64,000 bases of DNA from Acinetobacter venetianus RAG-1 = CIP 110063 (GTDB taxonomy: Bacteria > Pseudomonadota > Gammaproteobacteria > Pseudomonadales > Moraxellaceae): contig NZ_KB849558.1 of assembly GCF_000368585.1 (NCBI RefSeq), forward strand, positions 1,253,349 to 1,317,348, written 5' to 3'. This document shows, one piece after another, positions 47,491 through 57,631 of this stretch (positions within the stretch are counted from its first letter, which is position 1; the number at the start of each line of letters is the position of its first letter). The notes beneath the pieces are model-generated. The model was given only the letters and a program-made list of their open reading frames with translations, was not told where the DNA came from and searched no databases. A program made the translations under genes and the position numbers.

Positions 47491-48519
47491 ATGTCTGAAC
47501 CTCAATTTTCCCTCAGTGACTATCTATCAACCGTACAGGAAGTCATTCGCCTGTCCTTTGATGAACCTGTATGGGTAAAAGCTGAGATACGAAACCTGAG
47601 TATCAAGGGTGGACACTACTATCTTGAATTAGCTGAAAAGGAAGAGGATACAGATAAAGTCATTGCAAGCTGTAAAGCAACAATTTGGAAATTCACCGCC
47701 GTAAAAATTGTGCTTAAATTTGAGCGTGAAAGTGGCATTGAACTTTCAAAAGACTTAAATGTTCTCATTAAAATCAAAGCCCGTTTTGATCCTCAGTACG
47801 GTTTTTCCGTCAACATAGAAGACATCGACTCTAGTTTCACACTAGGTGATATTGCCAAACGTTACCAACAGATTCTTGCTCGTCTAAGCTCTGAGGGTTT
47901 GGCCAATCTGAACCAGTCACTTCCTGCCCCTTTTGACATTGAAAATGTTCTGGTGATTGCACCAGAAAATGCTGCTGGTCTGGGTGACTTCAGGAAAGAT
48001 GCCGATGCCTTGGACAAGGCTGGCGTATGCCACTTTGTCTATCACACAGCTACTTTTCAGGGTAATACTGCTGCAAATAGTATTATGGAATCATTAAGCT
48101 CAGGACTACGTCAATGGGCTAAAGATTATGCTATTCCACCTGACCTTATTGTGATTATTCGTGGTGGTGGTGCCGTAAATGATTTAGCTTATTTAAATGA
48201 CTATGATCTCGCTGCCCTGCTATGCAAGCGCAAGGTTCCAATATGGGTGGGGATTGGTCATGAAAAAGATCGAACCATTCTGGATGAAATCGCCCATCGT
48301 TCTTTCGATACACCAAGCAAGGTAATTGCAGGTATTCGCAATGTGATTTCAGAACGTTCTCAGGATGTGATGGGCTACTTGCAAACCATCAAGCTGCTGT
48401 CACAGCATCAAATCACAGCATATCAAAGCCAGAATGACCAGTTGATAAATACTATCAGGACTCATGCACAGAATCAGATGAATACAGCCAACAGAAACCT
48501 TGACCTAGCTAAGTCAACA
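47491..48519 (+). pseudogene. xseA: exodeoxyribonuclease VII large subunit, 5' part (split by IS3)
   Basis: The first 343 codons of xseA. The N-terminal OB-fold is recognisable (PVWVKAEIRNLSIKGGHYYLEL), as is the catalytic core (VIIRGGGAVNDLAYLND, then VGIGHEKDRTILDEIAHRSFDTPSK) and the start of the long C-terminal coiled coil. At K-S-T the frame runs into an IS3-family element and stops six bases later. The remainder continues in the right frame at 49835. ExoVII degrades single-stranded DNA and needs the coiled coil to bind the small subunit, so this form is probably inactive. Confidence 0.88.
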
Positions 48520-48566
48520 ATTTGAACCGTACCGTGTTTGTCGGAGAGTCAATATTTTGAGAGACT

Positions 48567-48890
48567 ATGCCGATGACAAAATTAAAATATACCCCTGAAA
48601 TCAGAGAAAGAGCGGTTCAATTATTGATTGAATCCGAGAAAGATTATCCATCGAATTGGGCTGCAATCACAGCAATAGCTCCTAAGATTGGCTGTACTCC
48701 TGAAACACTACGTGTTTGGTATCAAAAATATTTAGATAAACAAAATCCAGTTAAAGTACAGCAGTTTTCAGACCAAGAACGTATCAAACAACTGGAACGC
48801 GAAAATAAAGAACTGCAACGTGCGAATGAAATTCTACGTAAAGCAGCCGCTTTTTTCGCTCAGGCGGAGCTCGACCGCCCACACAAATAA
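48567..48890 (+). CDS. IS3-family transposase OrfA
   Basis: A 107-aa DNA-binding subunit with a helix-turn-helix (IAPKIGCTPETLRVWYQKYL) and a C-terminal leucine-zipper-like helix (QERIKQLERENKELQRANEI) for dimerisation. Near its end lies a T TTT TTC heptamer (48851-48857). Its stop codon overlaps the OrfB start (TAATG). Confidence 0.92.
   Translation: MPMTKLKYTPEIRERAVQLLIESEKDYPSNWAAITAIAPKIGCTPETLRVWYQKYLDKQNPVKVQQFSDQERIKQLERENKELQRANEILRKAAAFFAQAELDRPHK
48851..48857 (+). other. probable programmed -1 frameshift site of the IS3 element
   Basis: T TTT TTC is read in the OrfA frame as GCT TTT TTC. A -1 slip leads into an open frame (RSGGARPPTQ) that continues straight into OrfB. This would give the OrfAB fusion that is the active IS3 transposase. 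Confidence 0.65.
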
Positions 48891-49792
48891 TGGTGGATTT
48901 CATCCATAACAATAAAGACTTATATGGTGTTGATGCGATTTGTAGGATTTTACCGATCGCAGCTTCAACCTATTATCGAACACTAGATCTCACAGTAAAT
49001 CCAGAATATCGAGCGAAACGAGATCTACATGATGAGCATCATGCTGAACAAATTAAACGAATTTGGAAAGAAAGTTTAGGTCGATATGGTGTGCGTAAGG
49101 TCTGGCAACAATTGAAACGTGAAGGTTATGTTATCGCACGTTGTACAGTTGCTCGATTGATGCAGAAGCTAGGTATACAAGGTGTTTGGCGTGGTAAGAA
49201 TAAACAAACCACCCGTAGCCGAGATGATCAAAAAAGAGCAGATGATTTAGTGAAACGTAATTTTAATGCTGATCATCCTGACCAACTGTGGGTGAGTGAC
49301 TTTACGTATATTCAAACTCATTCAGGCTGGGTCTATACCGCCTTTATTATTGATGTGTTCTCACGAACAATTGTTGGATGGAAAGTATCTACACGGATGA
49401 ATACAGACATGGTTTTGGATGCATTGGAGCAAGCATTGCACGATCGAGGCATGCCAAAGAACGTGATTCACCATTCCGATAGAGGTGTTCAATATCTTTC
49501 TATTCGCTATACCAATCGTTTAGAAGCTGCAAATTTACGAGCATCAGTCGGTACAACTGGTGATTCATACGATAATGCTCTGGCTGAAACGGTGAATGGC
49601 TTATACAAAACAGAGGTGATTGAATATTTAAAAGCAGATTGGCAAGGTTTAGCGGATGTACAACTTGCGACACTAAACTGGGTAGATTGGTTCAATAAAA
49701 AGCGTGTACACAGTGCACTGGGTTATGTATCGCCTTTTGAGTTTGAAGCAACGCACTATGATAAGATTAACCCGTTAGGTCAGGTGGCCTAA
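48890..49792 (+). CDS. IS3-family transposase OrfB
   Basis: A 300-aa catalytic subunit. After an HTH_21-like N-terminal part come the three DDE regions: HPDQLWVSDFTYIQT, HHSDRGVQYLS and SYDNALAETVNGLYKTE. The C-terminal NKKRVHSALGYVSPFEFE is typical of the family. It is intact. Confidence 0.93.
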   Translation: MVDFIHNNKDLYGVDAICRILPIAASTYYRTLDLTVNPEYRAKRDLHDEHHAEQIKRIWKESLGRYGVRKVWQQLKREGYVIARCTVARLMQKLGIQGVWRGKNKQTTRSRDDQKRADDLVKRNFNADHPDQLWVSDFTYIQTHSGWVYTAFIIDVFSRTIVGWKVSTRMNTDMVLDALEQALHDRGMPKNVIHHSDRGVQYLSIRYTNRLEAANLRASVGTTGDSYDNALAETVNGLYKTEVIEYLKADWQGLADVQLATLNWVDWFNKKRVHSALGYVSPFEFEATHYDKINPLGQVA

Positions 49793-49834
49793 CTTAAATA
49801 AAAAAGTCTCCGACAAACCCGGTACGGTTCAACA

Positions 49835-50062
49835 CAATATTTTGCCCAGCAGCAGCTTAAGATTGCCATTACACAGGTTGAGTCTTTAATGCGTGAGACT
49901 TTATTACAGAATCCAAGGAATGTGCTTGCCAAAGGCTATGCAATTGTACGAAGTCAAAACAAGGCTATCCGATTTGTACAACAGGTCGGTTCAACTGTTT
50001 CAATTGAGATGCAGGATGGCTATATTCATGCCAGTGTAAGTAAGGTGACAAATCATGAGTGA
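49835..50062 (+). pseudogene. xseA: exodeoxyribonuclease VII large subunit, 3' part
   Basis: The 75-codon end of xseA, in the frame that continues codon 343 when the IS3 element is removed. The closing QNPRNVLAKGYAIVRSQNKA and DGYIHASVSKV segments are the conserved ExoVII C-terminus. Its stop overlaps the xseB start by 8 bp. Confidence 0.85.
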
Positions 50063-50252
50063 AAAAAAATTAAGCTTTAAAGATGGCTATGAATTACTGA
50101 AGAAGAATGCTACTCAACTTGAAGCTCAAGAAGAGCCTGACATTGATAATCTGATGAAGATTGTTGAAGAATCCATGACAGCTTACAGAGCGTGTAAATC
50201 TAGAGTTGATGCAGTACAACAAGCATTGAATGAAACTTTTAAAGAAAACTAA
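50055..50252 (+). CDS. xseB: exodeoxyribonuclease VII small subunit
   Basis: A 65-aa helical protein of XseB length and pattern: LSFKDGYELLKKNATQLE, then a second helix ending ALNETFKEN. Several copies bind the coiled coil of XseA to form active ExoVII. It overlaps the interrupted xseA, so its expression is likely disturbed by the IS and its partner here is broken. Another xseA elsewhere in the genome cannot be excluded. Confidence 0.82.
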   Translation: MSEKKLSFKDGYELLKKNATQLEAQEEPDIDNLMKIVEESMTAYRACKSRVDAVQQALNETFKEN

Positions 50253-50263
50253 CCTTCATTGTT

Positions 50264-50551
50264 ATGATTCAAATATCTCAACTTACTACAGAACAATTGC
50301 CTCATGCACTCATGCTAGCTATGCAGCATAAAACCACTCCCACTATTGATTGGAAGTTATGTGGCAATATTCTTGAACGTGAAAAGATTAGTTTAGTGTT
50401 CTTTGGAACACATTGGGTTGCCATGGAAATTAATCCGCTTGGTAACCATACCAAAGCAACTCAGAAATCTGTTTCTGCATTAGATGCAGTTATCAAATGC
50501 TATATACAGATTAAACTTGGTGACATTATAGATCTAGAGACTAATCAATAG
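50264..50551 (+). CDS. phage-type DUF2591/NinX-like protein
   Basis: A 95-aa protein. The layout of LPHALMLAMQHKTTPTIDW, a strand pair ending HWVAMEI, then SALDAVIKCYIQIKLGDIIDL resembles the phage DUF2591 (NinX-like) family: a glycine/proline middle and a final helix plus KLGD turn. The function is unknown. It starts 11 bp after xseB on the same strand, which hints that the xseAB unit here came with phage or island DNA. Confidence 0.5.
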   Translation: MIQISQLTTEQLPHALMLAMQHKTTPTIDWKLCGNILEREKISLVFFGTHWVAMEINPLGNHTKATQKSVSALDAVIKCYIQIKLGDIIDLETNQ

Positions 50552-50628
50552 GCTACTTATCAACCAAACAGTTCTTTTTAAAATCTTTCACAAAAAACAT
50601 AAATCATTATTTTATAATTGAAAATAGT

Positions 50629-50669
50629 AAAAAACCAACACCGTTTCTAATGAACGATGTTAGTTTTTT
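50629..50669. terminator. bidirectional terminator before the copper locus
   Basis: A long imperfect inverted repeat, AAAAAACCAACACCGTT / AACGATGTTAGTTTTTT (two mismatches, 7-nt loop), with A and T runs on either side. It lies between convergent genes. Confidence 0.85.
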
Positions 50670-50715
50670 ACTTACAGACTAATGTATTAAATACATGAGG
50701 TGTACTAGTTCAAAC

Positions 50716-51072
50716 CTATTTCTTTGGCTTAATATTAGTAATAACTTGATTTCCACCTTCTGCTTTTAATTCAAAATCAACTTTTTGCCCTACTGCAAGC
50801 CCATTTAACAACTTAGGGTCAGCAACCTTAAAACCCATTGTCATTGCCGGCCAATTAATCGCTGCAATTGCTTCATGGCTTATTGTCAATATGCTTCCTT
50901 TAGTATCAATTGCAGTAATCACGCCAACAGCTTGGACCATTTCTGCTTTCTCATGAGACATATGTTCCATTGGCACAGCAGAAGTCTTTTGCTCTGCCGC
51001 TTCATTTTTACTACATGCGCTTAATGCAGCAATAGTGGTAACAAGAGCAATAATTTTTATAAATTTCAACAT
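50716..51072 (-). CDS. cusF: CusF-like periplasmic copper-binding lipoprotein
   Basis: A 118-aa protein with a lipoprotein signal (lipobox LSAC, Cys20). A Met/His patch (MEHMSHEKAEM) is followed by a CusF-type OB-fold: GVITAIDTKGSILTISHEAI, then INWPAMTMGF, in which His, Trp and the two Met bind Cu(I) or Ag(I). It should hand copper to the CusCBA pump encoded immediately upstream on the same strand. It is the last gene of the cus operon. Confidence 0.88.
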   Translation of the reverse strand: MLKFIKIIALVTTIAALSACSKNEAAEQKTSAVPMEHMSHEKAEMVQAVGVITAIDTKGSILTISHEAIAAINWPAMTMGFKVADPKLLNGLAVGQKVDFELKAEGGNQVITNIKPKK

Positions 51073-51105
51073 AATAAAACCTCTTTAGACGAAATAACAA
51101 AACGA

Positions 51106-54100
51106 TCAATGTGTTGATAGTTTTCTTTTGATTAAAAGCTGATATGCAGCCGGGATAACAAACATTGACAGTAGAGGAGCTGAAATCATGCCCCCAACCA
51201 TAGGTAAAGCAATACGGCTCATCAATTCAGAACCTGTCCCAGTCCCTAAAAGTATAGGAATTAAGCCTGCCAAAATGACGGCAACCGTCATGGCTTTAGG
51301 ACGAACGCGTAGTACAGCTCCTGTTCGGATTGCATCATTGAGTTGTTGCTCTGTTAAGGATGCCGCTGAAGAAGATAGGCTTTGCTGTGCATGCTCAATT
51401 GCTTGCTTTAAATAGAACAACATGACTACACCAAACTCTGCGGCAACACCAGCAAGTGCAATAAAACCAACAGCAATCGCAACCGAAAAGTGATAATCAC
51501 TCAAGTACATAGCCCAAATACCACCAATCAACGCAAAAGGTAGTGTTGCCATAATCAGAACAGCATCTTGTACTTGCCTAAAAATCAAATAGAGCAATAG
51601 AAAAATGATCATCAAAGTAATTGGAATAACAACTTTTAAGCGAGCATTCGCACGCTCCATGAACTCAAACTGTCCTGAATAGCTAATGCTCATGGCAGAG
51701 GAGCGTTTTACTTTTTGATCAATAGACTGCTTCAAATCTTGTACAACCGAAGCTAAGTCACGTCCTTGTACATCGACATAGACCCAACCACTTGGACGGG
51801 CATTCTCACTTTTAAGCATTGGCGGCCCATCTGTAATTTGAATATTAGCAACACTACTCAAGACTATTTGTTGACCAGATTCTGTTAGAATCGGTAAATT
51901 TCTTAAGGCTTCCAGTGAATCTCGAATCTCTCGTGGGTAACGTACATTAATGGGATACCGTGCCAAGCCTTCAACAGTTTCACCAATATTTTCCCCGCCA
52001 ATCGCTGATGAGACGATTTGCTGTACATCTTTAATATTGAGACCATATCGCGCAGCCTGCATACGGTTAATATCGACATCAACATATCGACCACCTGTGA
52101 GCCGTTCAGCTAAAGCTGAACTAACACCGGGCACCTGTTTAGCCACTTGTTCAATTTGCTGTGCTACCCGATCAATATCTTGCAGATCATTTGCTGAAAT
52201 CTTAATCCCGATTGGACTTTTCACCCCAGTTGCCAACATATCAATCCGGTTACGGATAGGTGGCACCCAAATGTTTGTTAAACCCGGTACTTGGACTGCC
52301 TTATCTAGTTCTTTTATCAATTTGTCAGGTGTCATACCTGAACGCCATTCAGACCGTGGTTTGAACTGAATCGTGGTTTCAAACATTTCTAATGGTGCAG
52401 AATCTGTGGCTGACTCAGCGCGACCAGCTTTACCGAATACTGTTGCAACTTCAGGAACGGTTTTAATCATTCGATCAGTCTGTTGGAGTAGCTCAGAAGC
52501 TTTTGCTGCGGACAATCCCGGTAAAGCTGAAGGCATATACAGTAAATCACCTTCATCCATATTGGGTAGAAACTCCCCACCTAACCGTGTTAAAGGGAAA
52601 AGACTAATAAGGAAAATTAGCAATGCACCAAGTAAAATTGTCTTTGGATGAGCTAAAACCTTATCCAACATAGGGCTGTATATTTTGATCAGAAAACGGT
52701 TCAGTGGATTACGCTGTTCAGAAGGTAATTTCCCTCGAATCCAATAACCCATTAAAACAGGAATCAGGGTAATGGATAAACCAGCTGCCGCTGCCATGGC
52801 ATAGGTTTTGGTAAACGCCAGAGGCGAGAACAAACGTCCTTCTTGTGCCTGTAAAGTAAAAATAGGAATAAAAGATAAGGTAATGATAAGTAAGCAAAAA
52901 AATAAAGCAGGACCAACTTCACTGGCGGAACGGGCAATAATATTCCAGCGTGCTTGAGTTTCTAATACTTGATTGGGATGTTCATGCTGCCAAGTCTCTA
53001 TATGCTTATGTGCATTTTCAACCATCACAACCGCTGCATCAACCATAGCACCAATAGCAATGGCAATCCCCCCCAATGACATGATATTGGCATTTAGGCC
53101 CTGATAGTACATGACTAAGAAAGCCGACAAAATCCCAAGTGGTAAAGAAACAATAGCTACCATTGCTGATCGTAAATGCCAGAGGAAAAGTCCACAGACT
53201 AAAGCCACGACAATAAATTCTTCAATTAATTTATGACTGAGATTCTCGACTGCCCGATCAATCAGTTTACTGCGATCATATACAGGAACAACTTGCACTC
53301 CTTTAGGTAAACTTTGTTGCAATTCAGCCAGTTTTGCTTTCACAGCAGTAATCGTTTCACGTGCATTCTTACCGGCCCGTAAAATCACAACACCGCCAAC
53401 AGTTTCACCTTGTCCATTCAGCTCAGTGATACCACGACGCATTTCCGGTCCGAGTTGAATTGTTGCAACATCACCTAAAGAAACAGGAACACCCAAACTA
53501 TTTGTTCGTAGTGGAATCTGGCGAAAATCATCTAAAGTTTTTAAATAACCAGAAGCTCGTACCATATATTCAGTTTCAGCCATTTCAAGGACTGAACCAC
53601 CAGTTTCCTGATTAGCCTTTTGAATCGCTTCAATGACATTGTTTTGTGTAACACCTAAAGCCGCCATTTTGCTTGGGTCTAAGACAACCTGATATTGCTT
53701 CACCATTCCCCCAATCGTGGCAACTTCAGCCACATTGGGTAATGTCTTTAGTTCATACTTTAAAAACCAGTCTTGTATGCTTCTCAGTTGTGCAAGGTCA
53801 TGTTGTCCTGTTGGATCAACTAACGCATATTCATAAACCCAGCCAACGCCTGTGGCATCTGGCCCTAATGAAGATTTCGCATTTGCAGGAATTCTTCCCT
53901 GAATCTGATTTAGATATTCCAATACACGCGAACGGGCCCAATAAAGATCGGTATGTTCATCAAAAATGACATATACAAATGAATCACCAAAAAAAGAATA
54001 ACCGCGAACAGTTTTAACACCGGGCACCGATAACATGGTTGTTGTTAAAGGATAGGTCACCTGATTTTCAACAATTTGTGGTGCCTGACCGGGAAAATTA

Positions 54101-54252
54101 GTTCGGACAATCACTTGTACATCAGACAAATCTGGCAAAGCATCAACCGGTGTATTCTTTACAGCCCAAGTTCCCCAAGCTGCCAAAACTAAAGCTGCCA
54201 ACAAAACAAATATGCGATTCGCAATTGAAAAACGAATAATACGAGCGATCAT
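51106..54252 (-). CDS. cusA: CusA-type heavy-metal efflux RND pump
   Basis: A 1048-aa inner-membrane RND transporter with twelve expected helices and two large periplasmic loops. The HME signature is present from the start ([20 protein letters not shown] and [17 protein letters not shown]). [20 protein letters not shown] is the proton-relay helix and [17 protein letters not shown] follows the first half. Methionine-rich stretches typical of Cu(I)/Ag(I) pumps occur (for example MDEGDLLYM). It exports monovalent copper or silver with CusB and CusC, encoded just upstream in order C-B-A. Confidence 0.95.
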   Translation of the reverse strand: MIARIIRFSIANRIFVLLAALVLAAWGTWAVKNTPVDALPDLSDVQVIVRTNFPGQAPQIVENQVTYPLTTTMLSVPGVKTVRGYSFFGDSFVYVIFDEHTDLYWARSRVLEYLNQIQGRIPANAKSSLGPDATGVGWVYEYALVDPTGQHDLAQLRSIQDWFLKYELKTLPNVAEVATIGGMVKQYQVVLDPSKMAALGVTQNNVIEAIQKANQETGGSVLEMAETEYMVRASGYLKTLDDFRQIPLRTNSLGVPVSLGDVATIQLGPEMRRGITELNGQGETVGGVVILRAGKNARETITAVKAKLAELQQSLPKGVQVVPVYDRSKLIDRAVENLSHKLIEEFIVVALVCGLFLWHLRSAMVAIVSLPLGILSAFLVMYYQGLNANIMSLGGIAIAIGAMVDAAVVMVENAHKHIETWQHEHPNQVLETQARWNIIARSASEVGPALFFCLLIITLSFIPIFTLQAQEGRLFSPLAFTKTYAMAAAAGLSITLIPVLMGYWIRGKLPSEQRNPLNRFLIKIYSPMLDKVLAHPKTILLGALLIFLISLFPLTRLGGEFLPNMDEGDLLYMPSALPGLSAAKASELLQQTDRMIKTVPEVATVFGKAGRAESATDSAPLEMFETTIQFKPRSEWRSGMTPDKLIKELDKAVQVPGLTNIWVPPIRNRIDMLATGVKSPIGIKISANDLQDIDRVAQQIEQVAKQVPGVSSALAERLTGGRYVDVDINRMQAARYGLNIKDVQQIVSSAIGGENIGETVEGLARYPINVRYPREIRDSLEALRNLPILTESGQQIVLSSVANIQITDGPPMLKSENARPSGWVYVDVQGRDLASVVQDLKQSIDQKVKRSSAMSISYSGQFEFMERANARLKVVIPITLMIIFLLLYLIFRQVQDAVLIMATLPFALIGGIWAMYLSDYHFSVAIAVGFIALAGVAAEFGVVMLFYLKQAIEHAQQSLSSSAASLTEQQLNDAIRTGAVLRVRPKAMTVAVILAGLIPILLGTGTGSELMSRIALPMVGGMISAPLLSMFVIPAAYQLLIKRKLSTH

Positions 54253-54266
54253 AATGGTTCTCCCGT

Positions 54267-55766
54267 TTAGTTCTTCATAGATGTCATGGACATCTTGGAA
54301 ATGTCAGAAATAACGTAAGCATCTCCAGTATGTGTAAACCCAAAACGGACCTGATCGCCTTGCTGAATTTGGGTAAATGGTTGAACTGGTTGTTTAAAGC
54401 TCATAGTCATAGCACCCCAGCCCAACTCAGGAATAGCTTGGTGTGAAATGGTAATATCTTGATTTGTGACTTTTTCAACTTTACCAAGACCTTGATATGT
54501 TGACCTCTTAATCGTCTGAGATGATGCAATTGGTTGCCCAGTGTTGAGCTTATCCAATACGCCTTGCAAATTTGCTTCAGAATCAATCAGAAATTGTCCT
54601 GAAATCACTACTTTCTGACCAGCTTTCAACCCTTGCAGGACTGCAATTTTATTGCCATCACTTTGACCTAACTGTACAACAACAGGTTCAAAACGTCCTT
54701 GCTCATGCCCTACAATGACAACATTCCGAGTACCTGTCCGTATAACAGCTTGCTCTGGTATAACCAAACTGCTTTGGGGATTATTTATTATATTGACAGA
54801 AGCAAACATCCCTGGCTTAAGTTGACCACTAGGATTTGGTAATTCAATCCGAACTTTAATAGTTCTTGATGTTGTATCTAAGGTAGGCAAAATGTCGATA
54901 ACTTTGCCAGTTACTTTTTGAGAAAAAGCAGCAAAATTGGCTTCTACACTCATACCTCGTTTGATTCCAGCAATTTGTTTTTCAGGAACGGCTGCCTCTA
55001 GCCAAATCGGGTTGATACCTTTAATTGTGGCCAAGGTTTGTCCCATAGCCAAAGCCATACCATTGCGGACTTCTAGTGAATCAATAAATCCACTAATGGG
55101 AGCTTGCAAAGTTATATTAGATTGCACTCGACGAGTTCGCTCAACTTGATGAATCACATTTTGTGGTATTCCTAAAAGCTGCAAACGTTGACGGCTTGCT
55201 TGAATAAGGGAACGATCTCCAGTACGGAGCACAGCTAAAAATTCAGTTTGCTCTCCAGTCCATTCGGGTATTGAAATATCAGCTATAGGGCTTCCTTCGG
55301 TCACCATATCTCCAACAGCATGCCCATACACTCGCTGAACAAAGCCACTTGCTCTAGTTTGTAAAATAGCTGTTTGCCGTTCATTTGCTTGTAATATGCC
55401 ATTAGTAAACATGGCATTTCCAATTACAGCCTGTTCAACAGTGCCGTAACGGATGGCTAAATTTTGTTGAAGAGATGGATCTATTTTGACTGTAGGACGA
55501 CTTTCATCCGTCATCGCAGTATTTTCGTCTGCATATTTAGGTACCAGTTGCATGTCCATAAATGGAGACTTGCCTGGCTTATCAAAATGATGTTCTGGTT
55601 TCATTGGATCGTACCAATAAAGCACTTTAGCATCCTGCTTCTGGCTTACCAATGCCGATTGAGAACCCTCTTCCTGATGAGCAAACCAATATCCGGCACC
55701 GCCACCTACGACAAGACTAATTGTGGCAACTCCCATGACAGTCATTGCCAATTTATTTCTTAACAT
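54267..55766 (-). CDS. cusB: CusB-type membrane fusion protein with fused C-terminal CusF domain
   Basis: A 499-aa periplasmic adaptor. Residues ~1-30 are a signal/anchor, and ~45-80 form a heavy-metal-binding domain ([20 protein letters not shown]). Barrel, lipoyl and alpha-hairpin parts follow to ~410. The last ~70 residues are a second CusF-like domain ([19 protein letters not shown], then DQVRFGFTH), fused in addition to the separate cusF gene. It bridges CusA and CusC and can bind Cu(I) itself. The gene starts 1 bp from the cusC stop. Confidence 0.92.
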   Translation of the reverse strand: MLRNKLAMTVMGVATISLVVGGGAGYWFAHQEEGSQSALVSQKQDAKVLYWYDPMKPEHHFDKPGKSPFMDMQLVPKYADENTAMTDESRPTVKIDPSLQQNLAIRYGTVEQAVIGNAMFTNGILQANERQTAILQTRASGFVQRVYGHAVGDMVTEGSPIADISIPEWTGEQTEFLAVLRTGDRSLIQASRQRLQLLGIPQNVIHQVERTRRVQSNITLQAPISGFIDSLEVRNGMALAMGQTLATIKGINPIWLEAAVPEKQIAGIKRGMSVEANFAAFSQKVTGKVIDILPTLDTTSRTIKVRIELPNPSGQLKPGMFASVNIINNPQSSLVIPEQAVIRTGTRNVVIVGHEQGRFEPVVVQLGQSDGNKIAVLQGLKAGQKVVISGQFLIDSEANLQGVLDKLNTGQPIASSQTIKRSTYQGLGKVEKVTNQDITISHQAIPELGWGAMTMSFKQPVQPFTQIQQGDQVRFGFTHTGDAYVISDISKMSMTSMKN

Positions 55767-57073
55767 TATAGCTGCTCCTCAGCATGGTTTAAGGTCGGCT
55801 CTTCAAAGGCAAAATAAAGTTGTGCTGTTGTAATTGCTTGTTGTTGTTGAAGATCAATAAGTCGCAGCTGTTGTTCTAAAAGAGCTTGTCGGGCAGTAAT
55901 GACATTGGACAAATTGCTTTTACCAGCTTGGTAGCTTGCCAACTGTAAACCCACTTTTTGTTTAGCGAGTGGAATACTTATTTGCATTGCACGTCTAATT
56001 TGCTGATCAAGCGCATCAAGATCAGATAACCCATCATCCAGCATGGTGAGATATTCACGGTATTGAACTTCTTGATCGGCAATGATCCGGTTTTGTTCGG
56101 CTAAAGCTGCCTGAATGAGGGGACCACTACGTTTTTTTGAAAATACAGGAAGCTCAGTTGTCAGTTGTACACCGATCATATCGCCAAACTCTGGGGCACG
56201 ATGCTGGTATGCAAGCTCAATCCCCCAATCAGGCTTTTGTAAAGCTTGAGCTTGTTTCAATTTTGCTTCAGCAGTTTTCTTTTCAGCCTGAAAAGCTTTT
56301 AATTCAGGATGCTGATGCAAGTGATGATACAGCTTTGATGTATCAAGATGGATGGATGGAGCTTGGTCAGGTAAGGTTTCAATTTGAGTAAGGTTTTCGG
56401 TAGGCTCTGCACTGATCAAGCGATGCAACTCTAGCTTGGCTTTATTTAAATCACGAAGCAAATCATCCTTCTGGTCAAGCAATACCGTGGCTTCTTGTTT
56501 TGGATCAAGTGCATCAGCAACCATTGTCCGACCAGAGGTGACCTGTGTTTGGGTCATCTGAGAAAGTAATCGATTCTCTGAAAACAGTTCATCGTATAGC
56601 GCCAATTTACGCTCAAGATAAAAACGTTTAAACCAAGCAGATGCAACTTTTTGACGTAACTCACTACGTAGAATCTCAGTTTGAGCAGTGACTGAACCCA
56701 ATTCAGCTTTTGCTAACTCGACCTCGGCTTGTCTTTTGGCGCGGTTTGGAAAATCTTGCATGATGCCAATCTTTTGCATCGTCATGCCTTCTTGTGTGAC
56801 TGACCATGCGGCATCGCCAGACACGGGGTAATTATCTAAGCCAACAAACAGTTTAGGATTGGGTAAGATACCGGAAGCTGAAACCATATTCTCAGCGCCT
56901 TCAATCTGAGCACTATTGGCCCTTAGAGTAGGTGCATATTGCTCAGCAAGCTTCAACGCTGTATCCAAAGTCAATGGCTGGGCATAAGCATGACCATAAC
57001 TCAAGAAAAAACAGATCGTCGCAATTGAGCATCCACCCCATTTTAGGGACAGTTTTTCTTTATTAAAGTTCAT
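55766..57073 (-). CDS. cusC: CusC-type outer-membrane efflux channel (TolC family)
   Basis: A 435-aa outer-membrane efflux protein with a signal peptide (ending GHAYAQ). Two repeated TolC-type helical halves follow (LKLAEQYAPTLRANSAQIEGAE at ~40, LYHHLHQHPELKAFQAEKKTAE at ~245). It forms the trans-envelope channel for CusAB. It is the first gene of the C-B-A-F operon. The closing residues (EEPTLNHAEEQL) overlap the next gene by one base. Confidence 0.9.
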   Translation of the reverse strand: MNFNKEKLSLKWGGCSIATICFFLSYGHAYAQPLTLDTALKLAEQYAPTLRANSAQIEGAENMVSASGILPNPKLFVGLDNYPVSGDAAWSVTQEGMTMQKIGIMQDFPNRAKRQAEVELAKAELGSVTAQTEILRSELRQKVASAWFKRFYLERKLALYDELFSENRLLSQMTQTQVTSGRTMVADALDPKQEATVLLDQKDDLLRDLNKAKLELHRLISAEPTENLTQIETLPDQAPSIHLDTSKLYHHLHQHPELKAFQAEKKTAEAKLKQAQALQKPDWGIELAYQHRAPEFGDMIGVQLTTELPVFSKKRSGPLIQAALAEQNRIIADQEVQYREYLTMLDDGLSDLDALDQQIRRAMQISIPLAKQKVGLQLASYQAGKSNLSNVITARQALLEQQLRLIDLQQQQAITTAQLYFAFEEPTLNHAEEQL

Positions 57074-57153
57074 ATTTTTAGCTCTAAAATGATGTACACG
57101 CGCACGTGCAGAACATCCATAGAAAACTCTATGAATGATGATTAGTCATCAAA

Positions 57154-57558
57154 TTAGATAAGCCTAGGTGGTTTCCATAAACCAGAAGGATGTGGAGAAG
57201 GAATATCTTGATCTGAAGAATAAAATTCTAGTTGTTCTAAAGGTAGAAATGTCTGTAATTGTAAAATCTGTTGTGTTGTATTTGCATAGGCGATCTTTGC
57301 AAAAGACATAATACAATCTTGCTTAGACATACATGATGGATCATGTAATTGCTTCTTAATCTTTACTTCAGCTTTCATACAATCCATGTGCATAGCACTT
57401 GCTTTATCATGATCTTCAGAATTCATCATTTGCATGGGTTGCATATCTTGAGATGACATTAAACATGGACTATGTACAGATGCAGCAGCTGCTGCCGATC
57501 CAACGATGAGGATAGCAAATGATAAAAACAGCGAAAGGCATGTTCTTAACCAGTGCAT
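57154..57558 (-). CDS. small secreted Met/His/Cys-rich protein of a copper locus
   Basis: A 134-aa protein with a signal peptide (cleavage likely near AAAAAS) and a mature part rich in metal-type ligands: MSSQDMQPMQMMNSEDHDK, MHMDCM and SCMSKQDCIM. It lies 80 bp upstream of cusC on the same strand. It is likely a periplasmic copper-binding accessory protein, a conclusion that rests on composition and context; I recognise no named family. Confidence 0.6.
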   Translation of the reverse strand: MHWLRTCLSLFLSFAILIVGSAAAAASVHSPCLMSSQDMQPMQMMNSEDHDKASAMHMDCMKAEVKIKKQLHDPSCMSKQDCIMSFAKIAYANTTQQILQLQTFLPLEQLEFYSSDQDIPSPHPSGLWKPPRLI

Positions 57559-57631
57559 AATGTCATGACCAAAATTTAAGCTTTTTTAGTTTTACAGATT
57601 CTTAGCAAAATAACAATCCTATAATTAATTT

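Larger units (their letters stand above)
48520..49831 (+). mobile_element. intact IS3-family element inserted in xseA (~1.31 kb)
   Basis: Inverted ends TGAACCGTACCG and CGGTACGGTTCA (48523 and 49831 outermost), each followed by a GTTTGTCGGAGA-like segment. ACA flanks both sides (48517-48519 and 49832-49834), which fits a 3-bp target duplication and restores the xseA frame exactly when the element is removed. Three bases (48520-48522) remain unassigned at the left end. It carries orfA and orfB. Confidence 0.9.

Noticed and set aside
53673..53969. An antisense frame within cusA, and similar ones in fadE, zigA and cusB
   Set aside because: They are opposite strongly conserved genes, have no ribosome-binding site and show no family features.
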